From contig NZ_BMWD01000001.1 of the NCBI RefSeq assembly GCF_014651055.1, positions 170,350 to 234,349 on the forward strand: a stretch of DNA of 64,000 bases, written 5' to 3'. A program made the translations under genes and the position numbers. The notes below the pieces were generated by a model that was not told where the DNA came from, searched no databases, and saw only the letters and a program-made list of their open reading frames with translations. Source of the DNA: Streptomyces fructofermentans. Its GTDB lineage: Bacteria; Actinomycetota; Actinomycetes; Streptomycetales; Streptomycetaceae. This document shows, piece after piece, positions 54,927 through 63,912 of the stretch (positions are counted from its first letter, which is position 1; each line of letters starts with the position of its first letter).

Positions 54927-56198
54927 TCAGTGCTGAACGGCCAGCGGCCGTCGCGCGCGGGCCGCGTGCGAGCCGAGGACCGTGACGGCCACGACACCGA
55001 GCACCGCCAGCAGGCCCAGCGACACCGTTCCGGCCCAGCCGCCGGAGTGGAAGGCCACCGCGCCGAGCGTGCCGCCCGCGCTGGAGCCCATGTAGTAGGC
55101 CGACTGGTAGAGCGCGGAGGCCTGGGCGCGCCCCTGCTGCGCGGTGTGGCTGACCGACGAGGACGCGACGGCGTGGCCCGTGAAGAAGCCCGCGGTGATC
55201 AGGACCAGGCCGAGCAGCACCAGGGGCAGAGAGTCGGAGAGCGACAGCAGCAGACCGGAGGCCGCCGTCCCGCCCGCCAGGTAGAGCGCGCCGCGCCGGC
55301 CCAGACGGGCCACCACCCGGCCGGCCGTGGAGGCGGAGACCGTGCCCACCAGGTAGACGAGGAAGACCGACCCGACCACGCCCTGCGGCAGCGAGAACGG
55401 GGCCTCGGAGAGGCGGTACCCGATCACCGTGTAGACCGCGCCGAACACCGTCATGAACAGCGCGCCGATCGCGTACAGCCGGCACAGCAGCGGGTTCGAC
55501 AGGTGCGCGCGGACCGTGCGGACCAGCGCGGCCGGCCGCGGCGAGGCGGCCGTGAAGTGGCGGGGCGCCGGGAGCAGCAGCCGGAAGGCCACCGCGCAGC
55601 CCACCGCGAGCAGCCCGATCGCCGCGACGGCCGCCCGCCAGCCCCACTCCTGCGCGACCCAGCCGCTGATGACCCGGCCGCTCATGCCGCCGACGCTGTT
55701 GCCCGCCACGAACAGTCCGATCGCGGTGATCAGCGCCTTCGGCCGGACCTCCTCCGCCAGGTACGCCGTGGCCGAGGCGGGCAGCCCGGCGAGCGCGGCC
55801 CCCTGCACGGCACGCAGCGCGATCAGCGCGCCGACCGAGGGGGCGAAGGGGACCAGCAGCCCGACCCCCACCGCAATCACCAGCGACGCCGTCATCAACG
55901 TACGCCGTCCGAACCGCTCCGACAGCGCGCTCAGCGGCAGCACGAACAGCGCCAGCGCGCCCGTGGCGGCCGAGACCGTCCAGCTCGCCGTGCCGGCGGT
56001 CACCCCGAAGTCCCGGGAGATCAGCGGCAGCAGCGCCTGCGTGGAGTAGAGGAGCGCGAAGGTGGCGACCCCCGCGAGGAAGAGGGCGAGGCTCATCCGG
56101 CGGTAGCCGGGCGCGCCCGGGGCCATACGGGATTCGGAGGGGACGGCTGCGGCGGGGGCACCCGCGGTGACGGGCGCCCCGGTACTGGCGGAAGGCAT
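54927..56198 (-). CDS. MFS transporter (YnfM-like)
   Basis: A 423-aa, twelve-helix major facilitator. After a disordered N-terminus, RRMSLALFLAGVATFALLYSTQALLPLI starts the first helix; LSERFGRRTLM is the loop 2-3 motif; the second half starts at SNPLLCRLYAIGALFM. It exports small molecules by proton antiport; the substrate is unknown. A LysR regulator gene is divergent, 128 bp away, and likely controls it. Confidence 0.92.
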   Translation of the reverse strand: MPSASTGAPVTAGAPAAAVPSESRMAPGAPGYRRMSLALFLAGVATFALLYSTQALLPLISRDFGVTAGTASWTVSAATGALALFVLPLSALSERFGRRTLMTASLVIAVGVGLLVPFAPSVGALIALRAVQGAALAGLPASATAYLAEEVRPKALITAIGLFVAGNSVGGMSGRVISGWVAQEWGWRAAVAAIGLLAVGCAVAFRLLLPAPRHFTAASPRPAALVRTVRAHLSNPLLCRLYAIGALFMTVFGAVYTVIGYRLSEAPFSLPQGVVGSVFLVYLVGTVSASTAGRVVARLGRRGALYLAGGTAASGLLLSLSDSLPLVLLGLVLITAGFFTGHAVASSSVSHTAQQGRAQASALYQSAYYMGSSAGGTLGAVAFHSGGWAGTVSLGLLAVLGVVAVTVLGSHAARARRPLAVQH

Positions 56199-56326
56199 GC
56201 TTCGAACCTAGGCACGTGTCCTTGATCCGTCCAATGCATGGAATGCCCATAATCGTTCCTGTGATGCATGAGCAGAGGTCAGAGAAGCGACTGTCACCGT
56301 CCAGTGACACAGAAGACAGCGGGGAC
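56199..56326. promoter_or_regulatory. MFS/LysR divergent control region
   Basis: It contains overlapping ATGCAT palindromes (56234-56239 and 56264-56269) and ATGG-N5-CCAT between them, the kind of dyads bound by LysR proteins. If the longer LysR start (ATG 56264) is used, part of this is coding. Confidence 0.45.
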
Positions 56327-57223
56327 ATGTCGAGGCTGCTCGCCCCGCGCCTCGCGTACTTCGCCGGGGTCGCCCGCACCGAACACGTCACCCGGGCCGC
56401 GCAGGAGATGCACGTGCCCCAGTCGACCCTGTCCCGGGCGATGGTCCGCCTCGAACAGGACCTCGGCATCGACCTGTTCGCGCGGCGCGGCCGCACGGTC
56501 TCCCTCACCCCGGCCGGCCGCACGTTCCTCGCCTCCGTGGAGCGCGCCCTCGCCGAGATCGAGCGGGCCGCCGACGAGGTGCGGGCCGACGCCGACCCCG
56601 CCACCGGCAAGGTGGCCTTCGGATTCCTGCACACCCTGGGCTCCGAGACGGTCCCCGGCCTGATCCGCGCCTTCCGCGCCGACCACCCGCGTGTCCGGTT
56701 CAGCCTCGTCCAGAACTACGGCGAGGCGATGATCGAGCGCCTGCGCTCCGGCGAACTGGACCTCTGCCTCACCTCGCCCGTGCCGGACGCGCCCGACCTG
56801 GTGGCCCGCCGCCTCGACGAGCAGAAGCTGCGCCTGGTCGTCCCGGCCGACCACCGGCTCGCCGGCCGCCGCCGCATCCGGCTCGCCGAGGCCGCCGACG
56901 AGACGTTCGTGACCCTCGAACCCGGTTACGGGCTGCGCCGGATCACCGACGACCTGTGCGGCAGGGCGGGGTTCCGCCCCCGTGTGGCGTTCGAGGGCGA
57001 GGAGGCCGAGACCCTGCGCGGCCTGGTGGCGGCGGGGCTCGGGGTCGCCCTGCTGCCGCCGCCGGCGGTGGCGCGGCCCGGGGTGGTGGAGCTGACCGTC
57101 ACGGCACCGCGGGCGGCCCGTGAGATCGGGGTGGCCTGGCTGGACGGCCATCCCGACACGCCACCGGTGGCGGCCTTCAAGAGGTTCCTGCTGTCGAAGC
57201 GGGGCACGCTGCTGCCGAACTGA
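56327..57223 (+). CDS. LysR-family transcriptional regulator
   Basis: 298 aa from ATG 56327, the usual LysR length, beginning MSRLLAPRLAYFAGVARTE. The helix-turn-helix is VTRAAQEMHVPQSTLSRAMVRLE, then DLFARRGRTVSLTPAGRTF; the ligand-binding domain follows. ATG 56264 would add 21 polar residues. It is divergent from the MFS exporter gene, the usual arrangement for a regulator of its neighbour. Confidence 0.92.
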   Translation: MSRLLAPRLAYFAGVARTEHVTRAAQEMHVPQSTLSRAMVRLEQDLGIDLFARRGRTVSLTPAGRTFLASVERALAEIERAADEVRADADPATGKVAFGFLHTLGSETVPGLIRAFRADHPRVRFSLVQNYGEAMIERLRSGELDLCLTSPVPDAPDLVARRLDEQKLRLVVPADHRLAGRRRIRLAEAADETFVTLEPGYGLRRITDDLCGRAGFRPRVAFEGEEAETLRGLVAAGLGVALLPPPAVARPGVVELTVTAPRAAREIGVAWLDGHPDTPPVAAFKRFLLSKRGTLLPN

Positions 57224-57255
57224 GGCCGTCAGCCGCCTCCCGCCCGCCCGCGCGG

Positions 57256-57299
57256 CCGGCTCCCGCCCGCGCCGCGACCGGCTCCCGCCCGCGCCGCGA
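57256..57299. repeat. 22-bp tandem duplication
   Basis: A 22-bp unit is repeated exactly twice head to tail (57256-57277, 57278-57299) in the short gap between convergent genes. Confidence 0.9.
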
Positions 57300-57347
57300 C
57301 CGGCGGCGCGGCAGCTCCCGCCGGCGCGGGGCCGCCCACCCGGCGTC

Positions 57348-58109
57348 TCAGCGGCGGAGCGAGCGTCCGAAGCCGGAGGCCAGGGGCATCCGCAGGCCCA
57401 GCGGCGGGGGAGCGGCGAGCGCGTCCTCCACGGGCCGCGAGAACGCCCGCCCGAACAGCACGCCCATCACGAAGTCCTCCGCGAGCGCGTGCACCTCGTC
57501 CCGGTGCTGGTGGAGCCCGTGCCCGTCGGAGTGGACCTCGAACCGGCAGATGTCCCGGTTGGCCTTCTTGACCCGGGCGGCCAGCCGGAACGACAACTCC
57601 GGGTCGGTGCGCTCGTCGTTGGTCCCGTGCACGATCATCACGCGCCGCCCGACGAGCTGCTTCACCGGCTCGGCCGCGATCGCGACGTCGTCCTCGGGGA
57701 GCCAGGGGGCCAGCGCCAGCACGGAGTTGACGGCGGAGTGGCCGCCGGCGCGCAGTGCGGCCCGCCCGCCCATGTCCACGCCGGCGAGGCACACGGGAAC
57801 GTCCCCGTACCGGCGTACGACCTCGTCCGCGGCCCACATCGTGTCGCGGGCGAGATGCGCCTCGTCCCCGTTCCACCCCCGGAAGCGGTAGTGCACCACG
57901 TGCGCCACGAGTCCCTCGGCCCGTCCGGCGCGGGTGAGCCGGCGCCCCAACGCCCTTACGGACGCGGCCGCCAGCAGGGGTGAGGGCCTGCGCGCGGAGG
58001 TCTCGTCACCGCCCGGCAGCAGCAGCACCACGCCGCTCACCGCCGCGGGTTCCGTGCCGACCGTCCGACCCAGCCGGGCTCTGCGAACCGGCGTCGCTTG
58101 CTGTGCCAT
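57348..58109 (-). CDS. Alpha/beta-hydrolase-fold protein with Asp at the nucleophile position
   Basis: A 253-aa protein with an oxyanion region (VVLLLPGGDE), a nucleophile elbow reading AGVDMGGRAAL in place of GxSxG, an acid in VIVHGTNDERTDP and a His in HSDGHGLHQH. Asp in the elbow occurs in haloalkane dehalogenases and epoxide hydrolases, but the rest looks like the Ser-type dienelactone hydrolase/BAAT group. So the protein may have changed chemistry or lost activity. It is divergent from add. Confidence 0.85.
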   Translation of the reverse strand: MAQQATPVRRARLGRTVGTEPAAVSGVVLLLPGGDETSARRPSPLLAAASVRALGRRLTRAGRAEGLVAHVVHYRFRGWNGDEAHLARDTMWAADEVVRRYGDVPVCLAGVDMGGRAALRAGGHSAVNSVLALAPWLPEDDVAIAAEPVKQLVGRRVMIVHGTNDERTDPELSFRLAARVKKANRDICRFEVHSDGHGLHQHRDEVHALAEDFVMGVLFGRAFSRPVEDALAAPPPLGLRMPLASGFGRSLRR

Positions 58110-58194
58110 GACAGAACAGTGTCAGAAGCGATGGTGTACGCCATCCGTCCGCACGGTCACCGTTACGTATCGACGGATTCGTACAACAGGAGAT

Positions 58195-58222
58195 CTACGC
58201 GCGTAGGCGTTAGAGTGCGCAA
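58195..58222 (+). promoter_or_regulatory. add promoter with CTACGCGCGTAG operator; leaderless start
   Basis: The perfect palindrome at 58195-58206 is followed by a -10-like TAGAGT (58211-58216) only seven bases before the ATG, and no RBS lies within range, so the mRNA is probably leaderless. The same palindrome controls the nucleoside ABC operon. Confidence 0.7.
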
Positions 58223-59386
58223 ATGACGAGCCAGACCAGGAACACCCCGAGCTCGGACCAGATCCGCCGGGCGCCGAAGGTTCTGCTTCACGATCACCTC
58301 GACGGCGGCCTGCGCCCCGGGACGATCGTCGACCTCGCCCGTGACGCGGGCTATGCCGGCCTTCCGGAGGCCGATCCCGACAAGCTCGGCGTGTGGTTCC
58401 GTGAAGCCGCCGACTCCGGTTCCCTGGAACGGTACTTGGAGACCTTCGCGCACACCTGTGCCGTCATGCAGACCCGCGAGGCGCTGGTGCGCGTCGCCGC
58501 GGAGTGCGCGGAGGACCTCGCCGAGGACGGGGTCGTCTACGCCGAGGTGCGCTACGCGCCCGAACAGCACCTCGAGGCCGGGCTGACCCTCGAAGAGGTC
58601 GTGGAAGCGGTCAACGAGGGCTTCCGGGAGGGTGAGCGGCGGGCCCGCGAGAACGGCCACCGGATCAGGGTCGGCGCGCTGCTGACCGCCATGCGGCACG
58701 CGGCCCGGGCCCTGGAGATCGCCGAACTCGCCAACCGCTACCGGGACCTGTCGGGCGGCGGAGTGGTCGGCTTCGACATCGCGGGCGCCGAGGCCGGGTT
58801 CCCGCCCACCCGCCACCTGGACGCCTTCGAGTACCTGAAGCGCGAGAACAACCACTTCACGATCCACGCGGGCGAGGCCTTCGGGCTGCCGTCCATCTGG
58901 CAGGCCCTGCAGTGGTGCGGCGCCGACCGGCTCGGCCACGGCGTGCGCATCATCGACGACATCCACGTGGGCGAGGACGGCACCGTGAAGCTCGGCCGCC
59001 TCGCCGCCTACGTGCGCGACAAGCGCGTCCCGCTGGAGCTGTGCCCCAGCTCCAACCTCCAGACGGGCGCCGCCGACTCGTACGCCGGGCACCCCATCGG
59101 CCTGCTGCGCAGGCTGCACTTCAGGGCCACCGTGAACACCGACAACCGCCTGATGTCCGGCACCAGCATGAGCCGCGAATTCGAGCACCTTGTCGACGCG
59201 TTCGGCTATTCGCTCGACGACATGCAGTGGTTCACAGTCAATGCGATGAAATCAGCATTCATTCCTTTCGATGAACGACTGGCGATGATCAATGACGTCA
59301 TCAAGCCCGGATATGCCGAGCTGAAGTCCGAATGGCTGTTCCAGCAGACCGCCTCCACCAGCGGTTCTGCGTCCTCGCGGGACTGA
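58223..59386 (+). CDS. add: Adenosine deaminase
   Basis: A 387-aa zinc enzyme converting adenosine to inosine. LHDHLDGG gives the HxH ligands, [10 protein letters not shown] the catalytic His/Glu region, DRLGHGVR and VNTDNR the remaining active-site residues. Probably leaderless. The last 60 codons use noticeably more AT-ending codons (AAT, AAA, TCA, TTT) than the rest. Its promoter palindrome links it to the uptake and salvage operon at 43.5-52 kb. Confidence 0.96.
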   Translation: MTSQTRNTPSSDQIRRAPKVLLHDHLDGGLRPGTIVDLARDAGYAGLPEADPDKLGVWFREAADSGSLERYLETFAHTCAVMQTREALVRVAAECAEDLAEDGVVYAEVRYAPEQHLEAGLTLEEVVEAVNEGFREGERRARENGHRIRVGALLTAMRHAARALEIAELANRYRDLSGGGVVGFDIAGAEAGFPPTRHLDAFEYLKRENNHFTIHAGEAFGLPSIWQALQWCGADRLGHGVRIIDDIHVGEDGTVKLGRLAAYVRDKRVPLELCPSSNLQTGAADSYAGHPIGLLRRLHFRATVNTDNRLMSGTSMSREFEHLVDAFGYSLDDMQWFTVNAMKSAFIPFDERLAMINDVIKPGYAELKSEWLFQQTASTSGSASSRD

Positions 59387-59511
59387 ACGAGACCGACGGG
59401 AGGCGGCCGGGTGAGGGCGACCCGGCCGCTTTTCGATGTTTGCGGGGCGTGCTCGCACGTGATTACCGTTTCGGACCGCTCGAATCCCCGTCACAGCATG
59501 CAAGGACGAAG

Positions 59512-59862
59512 ATGAAGCAGTCTGCTGCCAAGACCCTCGGTGTCGCCGCTCTCGGCGCCGCCTTCGCCGCCGCGGGCGTCGGCGCCGCCGACGCGGCCCC
59601 CGCGGTCCCGGACGCCACCGCGGCGCTCGGCACCGTGTCCGGTGCGCTGCCGGTGGACGGGGTCACCAAGACCCTTCCGGCGGGCGAGTCGCTGGCCCAG
59701 GGGCAGAACGCGCTCGGCGGCGGACTCGCCGCCGCCCAGCCTGCCGTCTCGAAGGTCCTCGCCGACGGCCCGACCGCCCCGGTCGCCGGCCTGCTCGGCG
59801 GCCTGCCGCTCCAGGGCCTGCCCACCAAGGGCCTGCCGGTGAACGGGATTCCGCTCGGCTGA
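59512..59862 (+). CDS. Small secreted protein, function unknown
   Basis: A 116-aa protein starting at ATG 59512 behind AAGGA. A Sec signal (KQSAAKTLGVAALGAAF) ends ADAAPA. The mature part is low-complexity, rich in Gly, Ala, Leu and Pro, and ends in a repeating LPLQGLPTKGLPVNGIPLG pattern. Similar small exported proteins are common in streptomycetes; their role is unknown. A terminator follows. Confidence 0.75.
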   Translation: MKQSAAKTLGVAALGAAFAAAGVGAADAAPAVPDATAALGTVSGALPVDGVTKTLPAGESLAQGQNALGGGLAAAQPAVSKVLADGPTAPVAGLLGGLPLQGLPTKGLPVNGIPLG

Positions 59863-59890
59863 GCCGCACCCCCGTACCCCGCACGCGCCA

Positions 59891-59922
59891 AAGGGGCGCA
59901 CCCTCTGCCGGGTGCGCCCCTT
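59891..59922. terminator. Terminator between secreted-protein gene and PspC gene
   Basis: A perfect 13-bp inverted repeat (59891-59903 with 59910-59922, 6-nt loop) between convergent genes. Confidence 0.8.
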
Positions 59923-59936
59923 CGGTGTGCGTGCGG

Positions 59937-60140
59937 TCACCAGGCCGTGCGGGCCGCCTTGCCCTCGGAGGGGAACAGGATCCACAGGGCTATGTAGAGC
60001 AGGAACTGCGGACCCGGCAGCAGGCAGGACACCAGGAAGAGCACTCGCATCGTGGTCGCGGACGTGCCGAAGCGCCGAGCCAGCGCTGCGCACACTCCGC
60101 CGATCATCCGGCCGTCGGTGGGGCGGGCAAGGCGGTTCAT
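59937..60140 (-). CDS. PspC-domain membrane protein
   Basis: A 67-aa protein; ATG 60140 follows AAGGAG. The PspC signature RMIGGVCAALARRFG is followed by a TM helix (about 25-57) with PGPQFLLYIALWILFP. Such proteins take part in membrane-stress responses; here it is a stand-alone minimal unit. Confidence 0.85.
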   Translation of the reverse strand: MNRLARPTDGRMIGGVCAALARRFGTSATTMRVLFLVSCLLPGPQFLLYIALWILFPSEGKAARTAW

Positions 60141-60240
60141 GTTCGGCTCCTTCACGGGCGTCGTGGTGGGTGCGGGGCTTCCGGAGCGGTTGCCTCGACT
60201 GGTTTCCACGATAGGAGCGCGAACCGGGACGAGCGTCGCT

Positions 60241-60792
60241 CTACGGGGCGATACCGACCCTGGGAATCGTCGGGGTCAGACCCTGAGCCGTGTCCTCCCG
60301 GGGCAGGGCGGCCCGGTGCCGGGTCTCCACCCTGCGGCGCAGCGCGGACCGGCACGCGGGCACGACGGCCGCGTGCGCCAGCGCGACACCGAGCGTGTTC
60401 AGCAGCAGCGAGTCGACGTCCACGACCTGCCCCGGCACCCCGGTCTGGAGCAGTTCGATGCCCAGCGAGAGCAGGGCGCCGGCGGCGACCGTGCGCAGCA
60501 GCGACAGCAGCGGGGAGGCGGCGAGCCTGCCGCCCGCCAGCGGCAGCAGCACACCGAGCGGCGCGAGCAGCAGCAGGCCCTTCCCGAAGGCCAGGGCCGC
60601 CGCCTCGGGGCCGAGCGCCAGATCGGCCCGGATGCTGGCGAACGGCCGCAGGTTCGCGGCGCTCACCCAGGGCACGTCGAGGGGCCGCAGCGTCACCCAG
60701 GCGACAAGCGCGAGATGCACGACGAGGAGGACACCTCCCGCCGCACGGAAGCGGATCACGGCGCTGCCGCCGTTAGAGCCTTGACGCTGCAC
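60241..60792 (-). CDS. VanZ-like membrane protein
   Basis: A 183-aa protein with four to five TM helices and the VanZ pattern (NLRPFASIR, GKGLLLLAPLGVLLPL, LGIELLQ, VDVDSLLLNTLG). VanZ proteins give low-level teicoplanin resistance in enterococci; the streptomycete homologues are uncharacterised. GTG 60792 is used; GTG 60759 is possible. Confidence 0.82.
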   Translation of the reverse strand: MQRQGSNGGSAVIRFRAAGGVLLVVHLALVAWVTLRPLDVPWVSAANLRPFASIRADLALGPEAAALAFGKGLLLLAPLGVLLPLAGGRLAASPLLSLLRTVAAGALLSLGIELLQTGVPGQVVDVDSLLLNTLGVALAHAAVVPACRSALRRRVETRHRAALPREDTAQGLTPTIPRVGIAP

Positions 60793-60894
60793 GCCACCGA
60801 AGACGCGGGCATCGGCCGGATCGGTTCCGTATGACGGCGGTCCGTGGTCCGCACGGGTGAGGCGTGCGCCACAGGCGGGGTCCCGCGGCGGGGC

Positions 60895-61560
60895 TCAGGC
60901 CCCCTCGGCCTCCGTCGACGGCGGGGTGGCCGTGCCCGGACGGGACCGGACGTCCTCCGTGCACTCGTAGCGGCGGGGGGTGTCCGAGCCGGGCCCGCCC
61001 AGGGTCACCGTGCCGTCGTCGGAGGCGGCCTCCGAGTTGCTGAACGTGCAGATGATCTGGGCCAGCGTGTACGGCGTCAGATCCGCGGGCGGGGTGCTCA
61101 GCCGCAGGGTGTCGGCGGGGTCGGCGGGGTCCGGGCCCCGCGCCGTGAGTCCGCCGGGCACGTCCGTCGTGTAGTTCGCCTGCTGCTCGGCCTCGGGCGG
61201 CGGCTCGGACAGTTCGTCGAGGAGCGCCTGCGCGGCCCGTACCCGGTCCGTGTCGGCCGGTCCGGTCTCGATGCGCACGGTCCGGTCGACCGGTGCCAGC
61301 TGGGAGGAGCACAGCAGGTAGATCTGGACGAGTATGCCGCGCGAGGACTGCGTCCCGATGTCGGTCCCGGTCAGCGCGCACGGCACCCGGGAGGGCGCGG
61401 GCCCGAAGTCGGTCGGCACCTCCGTCGCCCGGATGCCGCACCCGGCCAGCGCCACCGCGAGCAGCGGCACGGCGAGCACGGCGGCCCGCAGCCGGTGTCC
61501 GGTGCCGGTCGCCCCCGGCGTACGGGCCCCGCGGGTCCCCCTCGGGCGGCGTACGGGCAT
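60895..61560 (-). CDS. afsQ3: Lipoprotein of the AfsQ system
   Basis: A 221-aa lipoprotein with an Arg-rich N-terminus, hydrophobic stretch and perfect lipobox (LAVALAGCG). The mature part resembles a GerMN-type domain (GILVQIYLLCSSQLAPVDRTVR, ALLDELSEPPPEAE). ATG 61560 overlaps the afsQ2 stop by one base (TGATG). Gene order and the paired kinase/regulator identify it as afsQ3, thought to influence signal sensing by AfsQ2. Confidence 0.85.
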   Translation of the reverse strand: MPVRRPRGTRGARTPGATGTGHRLRAAVLAVPLLAVALAGCGIRATEVPTDFGPAPSRVPCALTGTDIGTQSSRGILVQIYLLCSSQLAPVDRTVRIETGPADTDRVRAAQALLDELSEPPPEAEQQANYTTDVPGGLTARGPDPADPADTLRLSTPPADLTPYTLAQIICTFSNSEAASDDGTVTLGGPGSDTPRRYECTEDVRSRPGTATPPSTEAEGA

Positions 61561-63200
61561 CACGCGTCTCCCTCGGGGCGGGTGCCCCCGTCGTCGGGCT
61601 TGCCGGGGCCGCCGGCGGGTTCCGCGTCCGCGAGCTCCGAGGAGCCGCGGGGCAGTCGCAGGGTGAAGACGGCGCCGCCCTCGGGGGAGTTCGCGGCGGT
61701 GATCCCGCCGCCGTGGATGTGGGCGTTCTCCAGGGCGATCGACAGGCCGAGGCCGCTGCCCTCGGAGCGCGGCCGGGAGGCGCTCGCCTTGTAGAAGCGG
61801 TCGAAGACGTGCGGCAGGACGTCCTCGGGGATGCCCGGCCCGTGGTCCCGGACCTCGATGACCAGTTCGTCGCCCTCGTCGCGCACACGGACCCGCACGG
61901 GGGAGCCGCCGTGCTTGAGGGCGTTGCCGATCAGGTTCGCCAGGATGACGTCCAGGCGGCGCGGGTCCAGGTGCGCCATGATGCCGCGCGGCGCGTCCAG
62001 GTCCACCGCGTCCAGCCAGGCGCGCGCGTCGATGCACGCGGTGATCTGGTCGGCGATGTCCACGGTGTCGAGGACGAGGCGGGCCGTGCCCGCGTCGAAG
62101 CGGGTGACCTCCATGAGGTTCTCCACGAGGTTGTTCAGCCGCCTGGTCTCGCTCACCACGAGCCGCACGGCGGACTCGATCATCGGGTCGACGCTGCCGG
62201 ACTCGGCGTCGAGCTCCTCCTCCAGCACCTCGCTCACCGCGGTGATCGCGGTCAGCGGTGTGCGCAGTTCGTGTGACATGTCCGCCACGAACCGCCGGGA
62301 CGCCTCGTCGCGGGCGCTCATGTCCGCGACACGTTTCTCCAGCGACTCGGCGGTGCGGTTGAACGTGCGTGACAGATCCGCGAGTTCGTCCGTGCCCGAC
62401 ACCCGCAGCCGGGTGTCCAGCTTCCCCTCGCCGAGCCGCCGGGCGGCGATGCCCAGCCGGTGCACGGGCTTGAGGACGGTCGTCGCGGCGGCCTGCGCGA
62501 GGAGCGCCGAACCGATCAGCGCGAGCCCGGTGGCGATGCCCAGCGACCAGGCGAGCGAGTTGAGGTCCTTCGCCTCCGGCTCCAGCGACTTGAGCATGTA
62601 GCCGGTCGGCCCGCCGCCGATCACCTTGGCGCCGCCCACGAGGTACGGCTTGTCGTCCTGCACGATCCGCTGCCAGTACAGGTGGTACGTGTACTTGTTG
62701 TTCGAGGTGATCTCCTGCTCCCTGTTCACCGCCTTCCGGAGGGACGCGGGTACGTCCTCCAGCGTGAAGGTGTCCAGGTCGGAGTTGCCGCGGACCGTGT
62801 CGCCGTCGCCGTCCTCGGCGAGCAGCAGCACGCTGAAGCGCTGGCTGCTGTTGGCCATCTGCCCGGCCGCGCGCTGGAGTTCGTCCTGCGTCGGATGCGG
62901 CGGAAGGGTGCTGGCCCGGGTCTGCATCGCCTGCTGGAAGTCCCCGAGCACCGCGTCCTGGGTGCGGGTGAGCACCGCCTCGCGGTTGAGCCAGTACGCG
63001 ATCCCCGACGCCGACACGGCGGCGGTCAGCGCGACGAGGCCGAACACGACGACCAGGCGCAGCCGCAGGCTCGTGAAGCGCAGGCCGGCCAGTATCGTCC
63101 GGCGTGCCGCGGCCCAGCCGCGCACCCTGCCCCGCGGTGCCGTCACCGCGTCCCGCCGTCCGTCACGGGGCACAGGGGGGCGGGTCCCCGGGCCGGACAC
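61560..63200 (-). CDS. afsQ2: AfsQ2 sensor histidine kinase
   Basis: A 546-aa membrane kinase. TM1 is at about 47-68, an external sensor loop follows, TM2 is at about 225-247, then HAMP. The H-box is SHELRTPLTAI, the N-box NLIGNALKHG, and the G boxes DHGPGIPED and GSGLGLSIA. A Pro/Glu-rich C-terminal tail follows. It phosphorylates AfsQ1, encoded 25 bp upstream. In S. coelicolor the system responds to nitrogen (glutamate) conditions and affects antibiotic production (from the literature). GTG 63200 is the longest start; a later one is possible. Confidence 0.92.
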   Translation of the reverse strand: MSGPGTRPPVPRDGRRDAVTAPRGRVRGWAAARRTILAGLRFTSLRLRLVVVFGLVALTAAVSASGIAYWLNREAVLTRTQDAVLGDFQQAMQTRASTLPPHPTQDELQRAAGQMANSSQRFSVLLLAEDGDGDTVRGNSDLDTFTLEDVPASLRKAVNREQEITSNNKYTYHLYWQRIVQDDKPYLVGGAKVIGGGPTGYMLKSLEPEAKDLNSLAWSLGIATGLALIGSALLAQAAATTVLKPVHRLGIAARRLGEGKLDTRLRVSGTDELADLSRTFNRTAESLEKRVADMSARDEASRRFVADMSHELRTPLTAITAVSEVLEEELDAESGSVDPMIESAVRLVVSETRRLNNLVENLMEVTRFDAGTARLVLDTVDIADQITACIDARAWLDAVDLDAPRGIMAHLDPRRLDVILANLIGNALKHGGSPVRVRVRDEGDELVIEVRDHGPGIPEDVLPHVFDRFYKASASRPRSEGSGLGLSIALENAHIHGGGITAANSPEGGAVFTLRLPRGSSELADAEPAGGPGKPDDGGTRPEGDA

Positions 63201-63225
63201 GGCCCGGTGACCGCGTGCGCGTCGT

Positions 63226-63912
63226 TCACGAGGGGCTGTCCAGCCGGTAGCCGACGCCGCGCACGGTACGGATCAGCGTCGGCGAGGACGGCACGTCCTC
63301 CACCTTCGCGCGCAGCCGCTGCACGCACGCGTCGACGAGCCGCGAGTCGCCCAGGTAGTCGTGCTCCCACACCAGGCGCAGCAACTGCTGGCGGGACAGC
63401 GCCTGACCGGGACGCCGGCTCAGCTCCAGGAGCAACCGCAGTTCCGTGGGCGTCAGTTGCAGGTCCTCGCCGTTCTTCGTCACGGTCATCGCCGCGCGGT
63501 CGATCACGAGGGAGCCGAAGGCCGCGGAGTCGTTGGCCTCGCGTTCCCCGCGTCGCAGCACGGCCCGGATGCGGGCGTCCAGGACACGCCCCTGCACGGG
63601 TTTGACGACATAGTCGTCGGCGCCGGACTCCAGTCCGACCACCACGTCGATGTCGTCACTGCGCGCGGTGAGCAGGATGATCGGCAGCTGGTCCGTGCGC
63701 CGGATGCGCCGGCACACCTCGAAGCCGTCGATGCCGGGCAGCATCACGTCGAGGACGATCAGATCCGGCCGCTGCTCGCGCAGCAGCTTCAGACCGTCCT
63801 CGCCGGTGGCAGCGGTGGCGACCCGGTGTCCCTGGCGCGTCAGAGAGAGCTCCAGGGCCGTCCGGATGGCGTCGTCGTCCTCGATCAGCAACAGGGAAGG
63901 CACGGACGTCAT
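63226..63912 (-). CDS. afsQ1: AfsQ1 response regulator
   Basis: 228 aa from ATG 63912 (GGGA upstream); GTG 63903 would match the shorter S. coelicolor start. Receiver residues are the acidic group in LLLIEDDDAIR, phospho-acceptor Asp in LIVLDVMLPG, Thr in LLTARS and Lys in VVKPVQ; the OmpR-type DNA-binding domain ends IRTVRGVGYRL. The sequence is close to the S. coelicolor AfsQ1 I recall. It is divergent from whatever lies beyond the right edge, sigQ in S. coelicolor. Confidence 0.94.
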   Translation of the reverse strand: MTSVPSLLLIEDDDAIRTALELSLTRQGHRVATAATGEDGLKLLREQRPDLIVLDVMLPGIDGFEVCRRIRRTDQLPIILLTARSDDIDVVVGLESGADDYVVKPVQGRVLDARIRAVLRRGEREANDSAAFGSLVIDRAAMTVTKNGEDLQLTPTELRLLLELSRRPGQALSRQQLLRLVWEHDYLGDSRLVDACVQRLRAKVEDVPSSPTLIRTVRGVGYRLDSPS

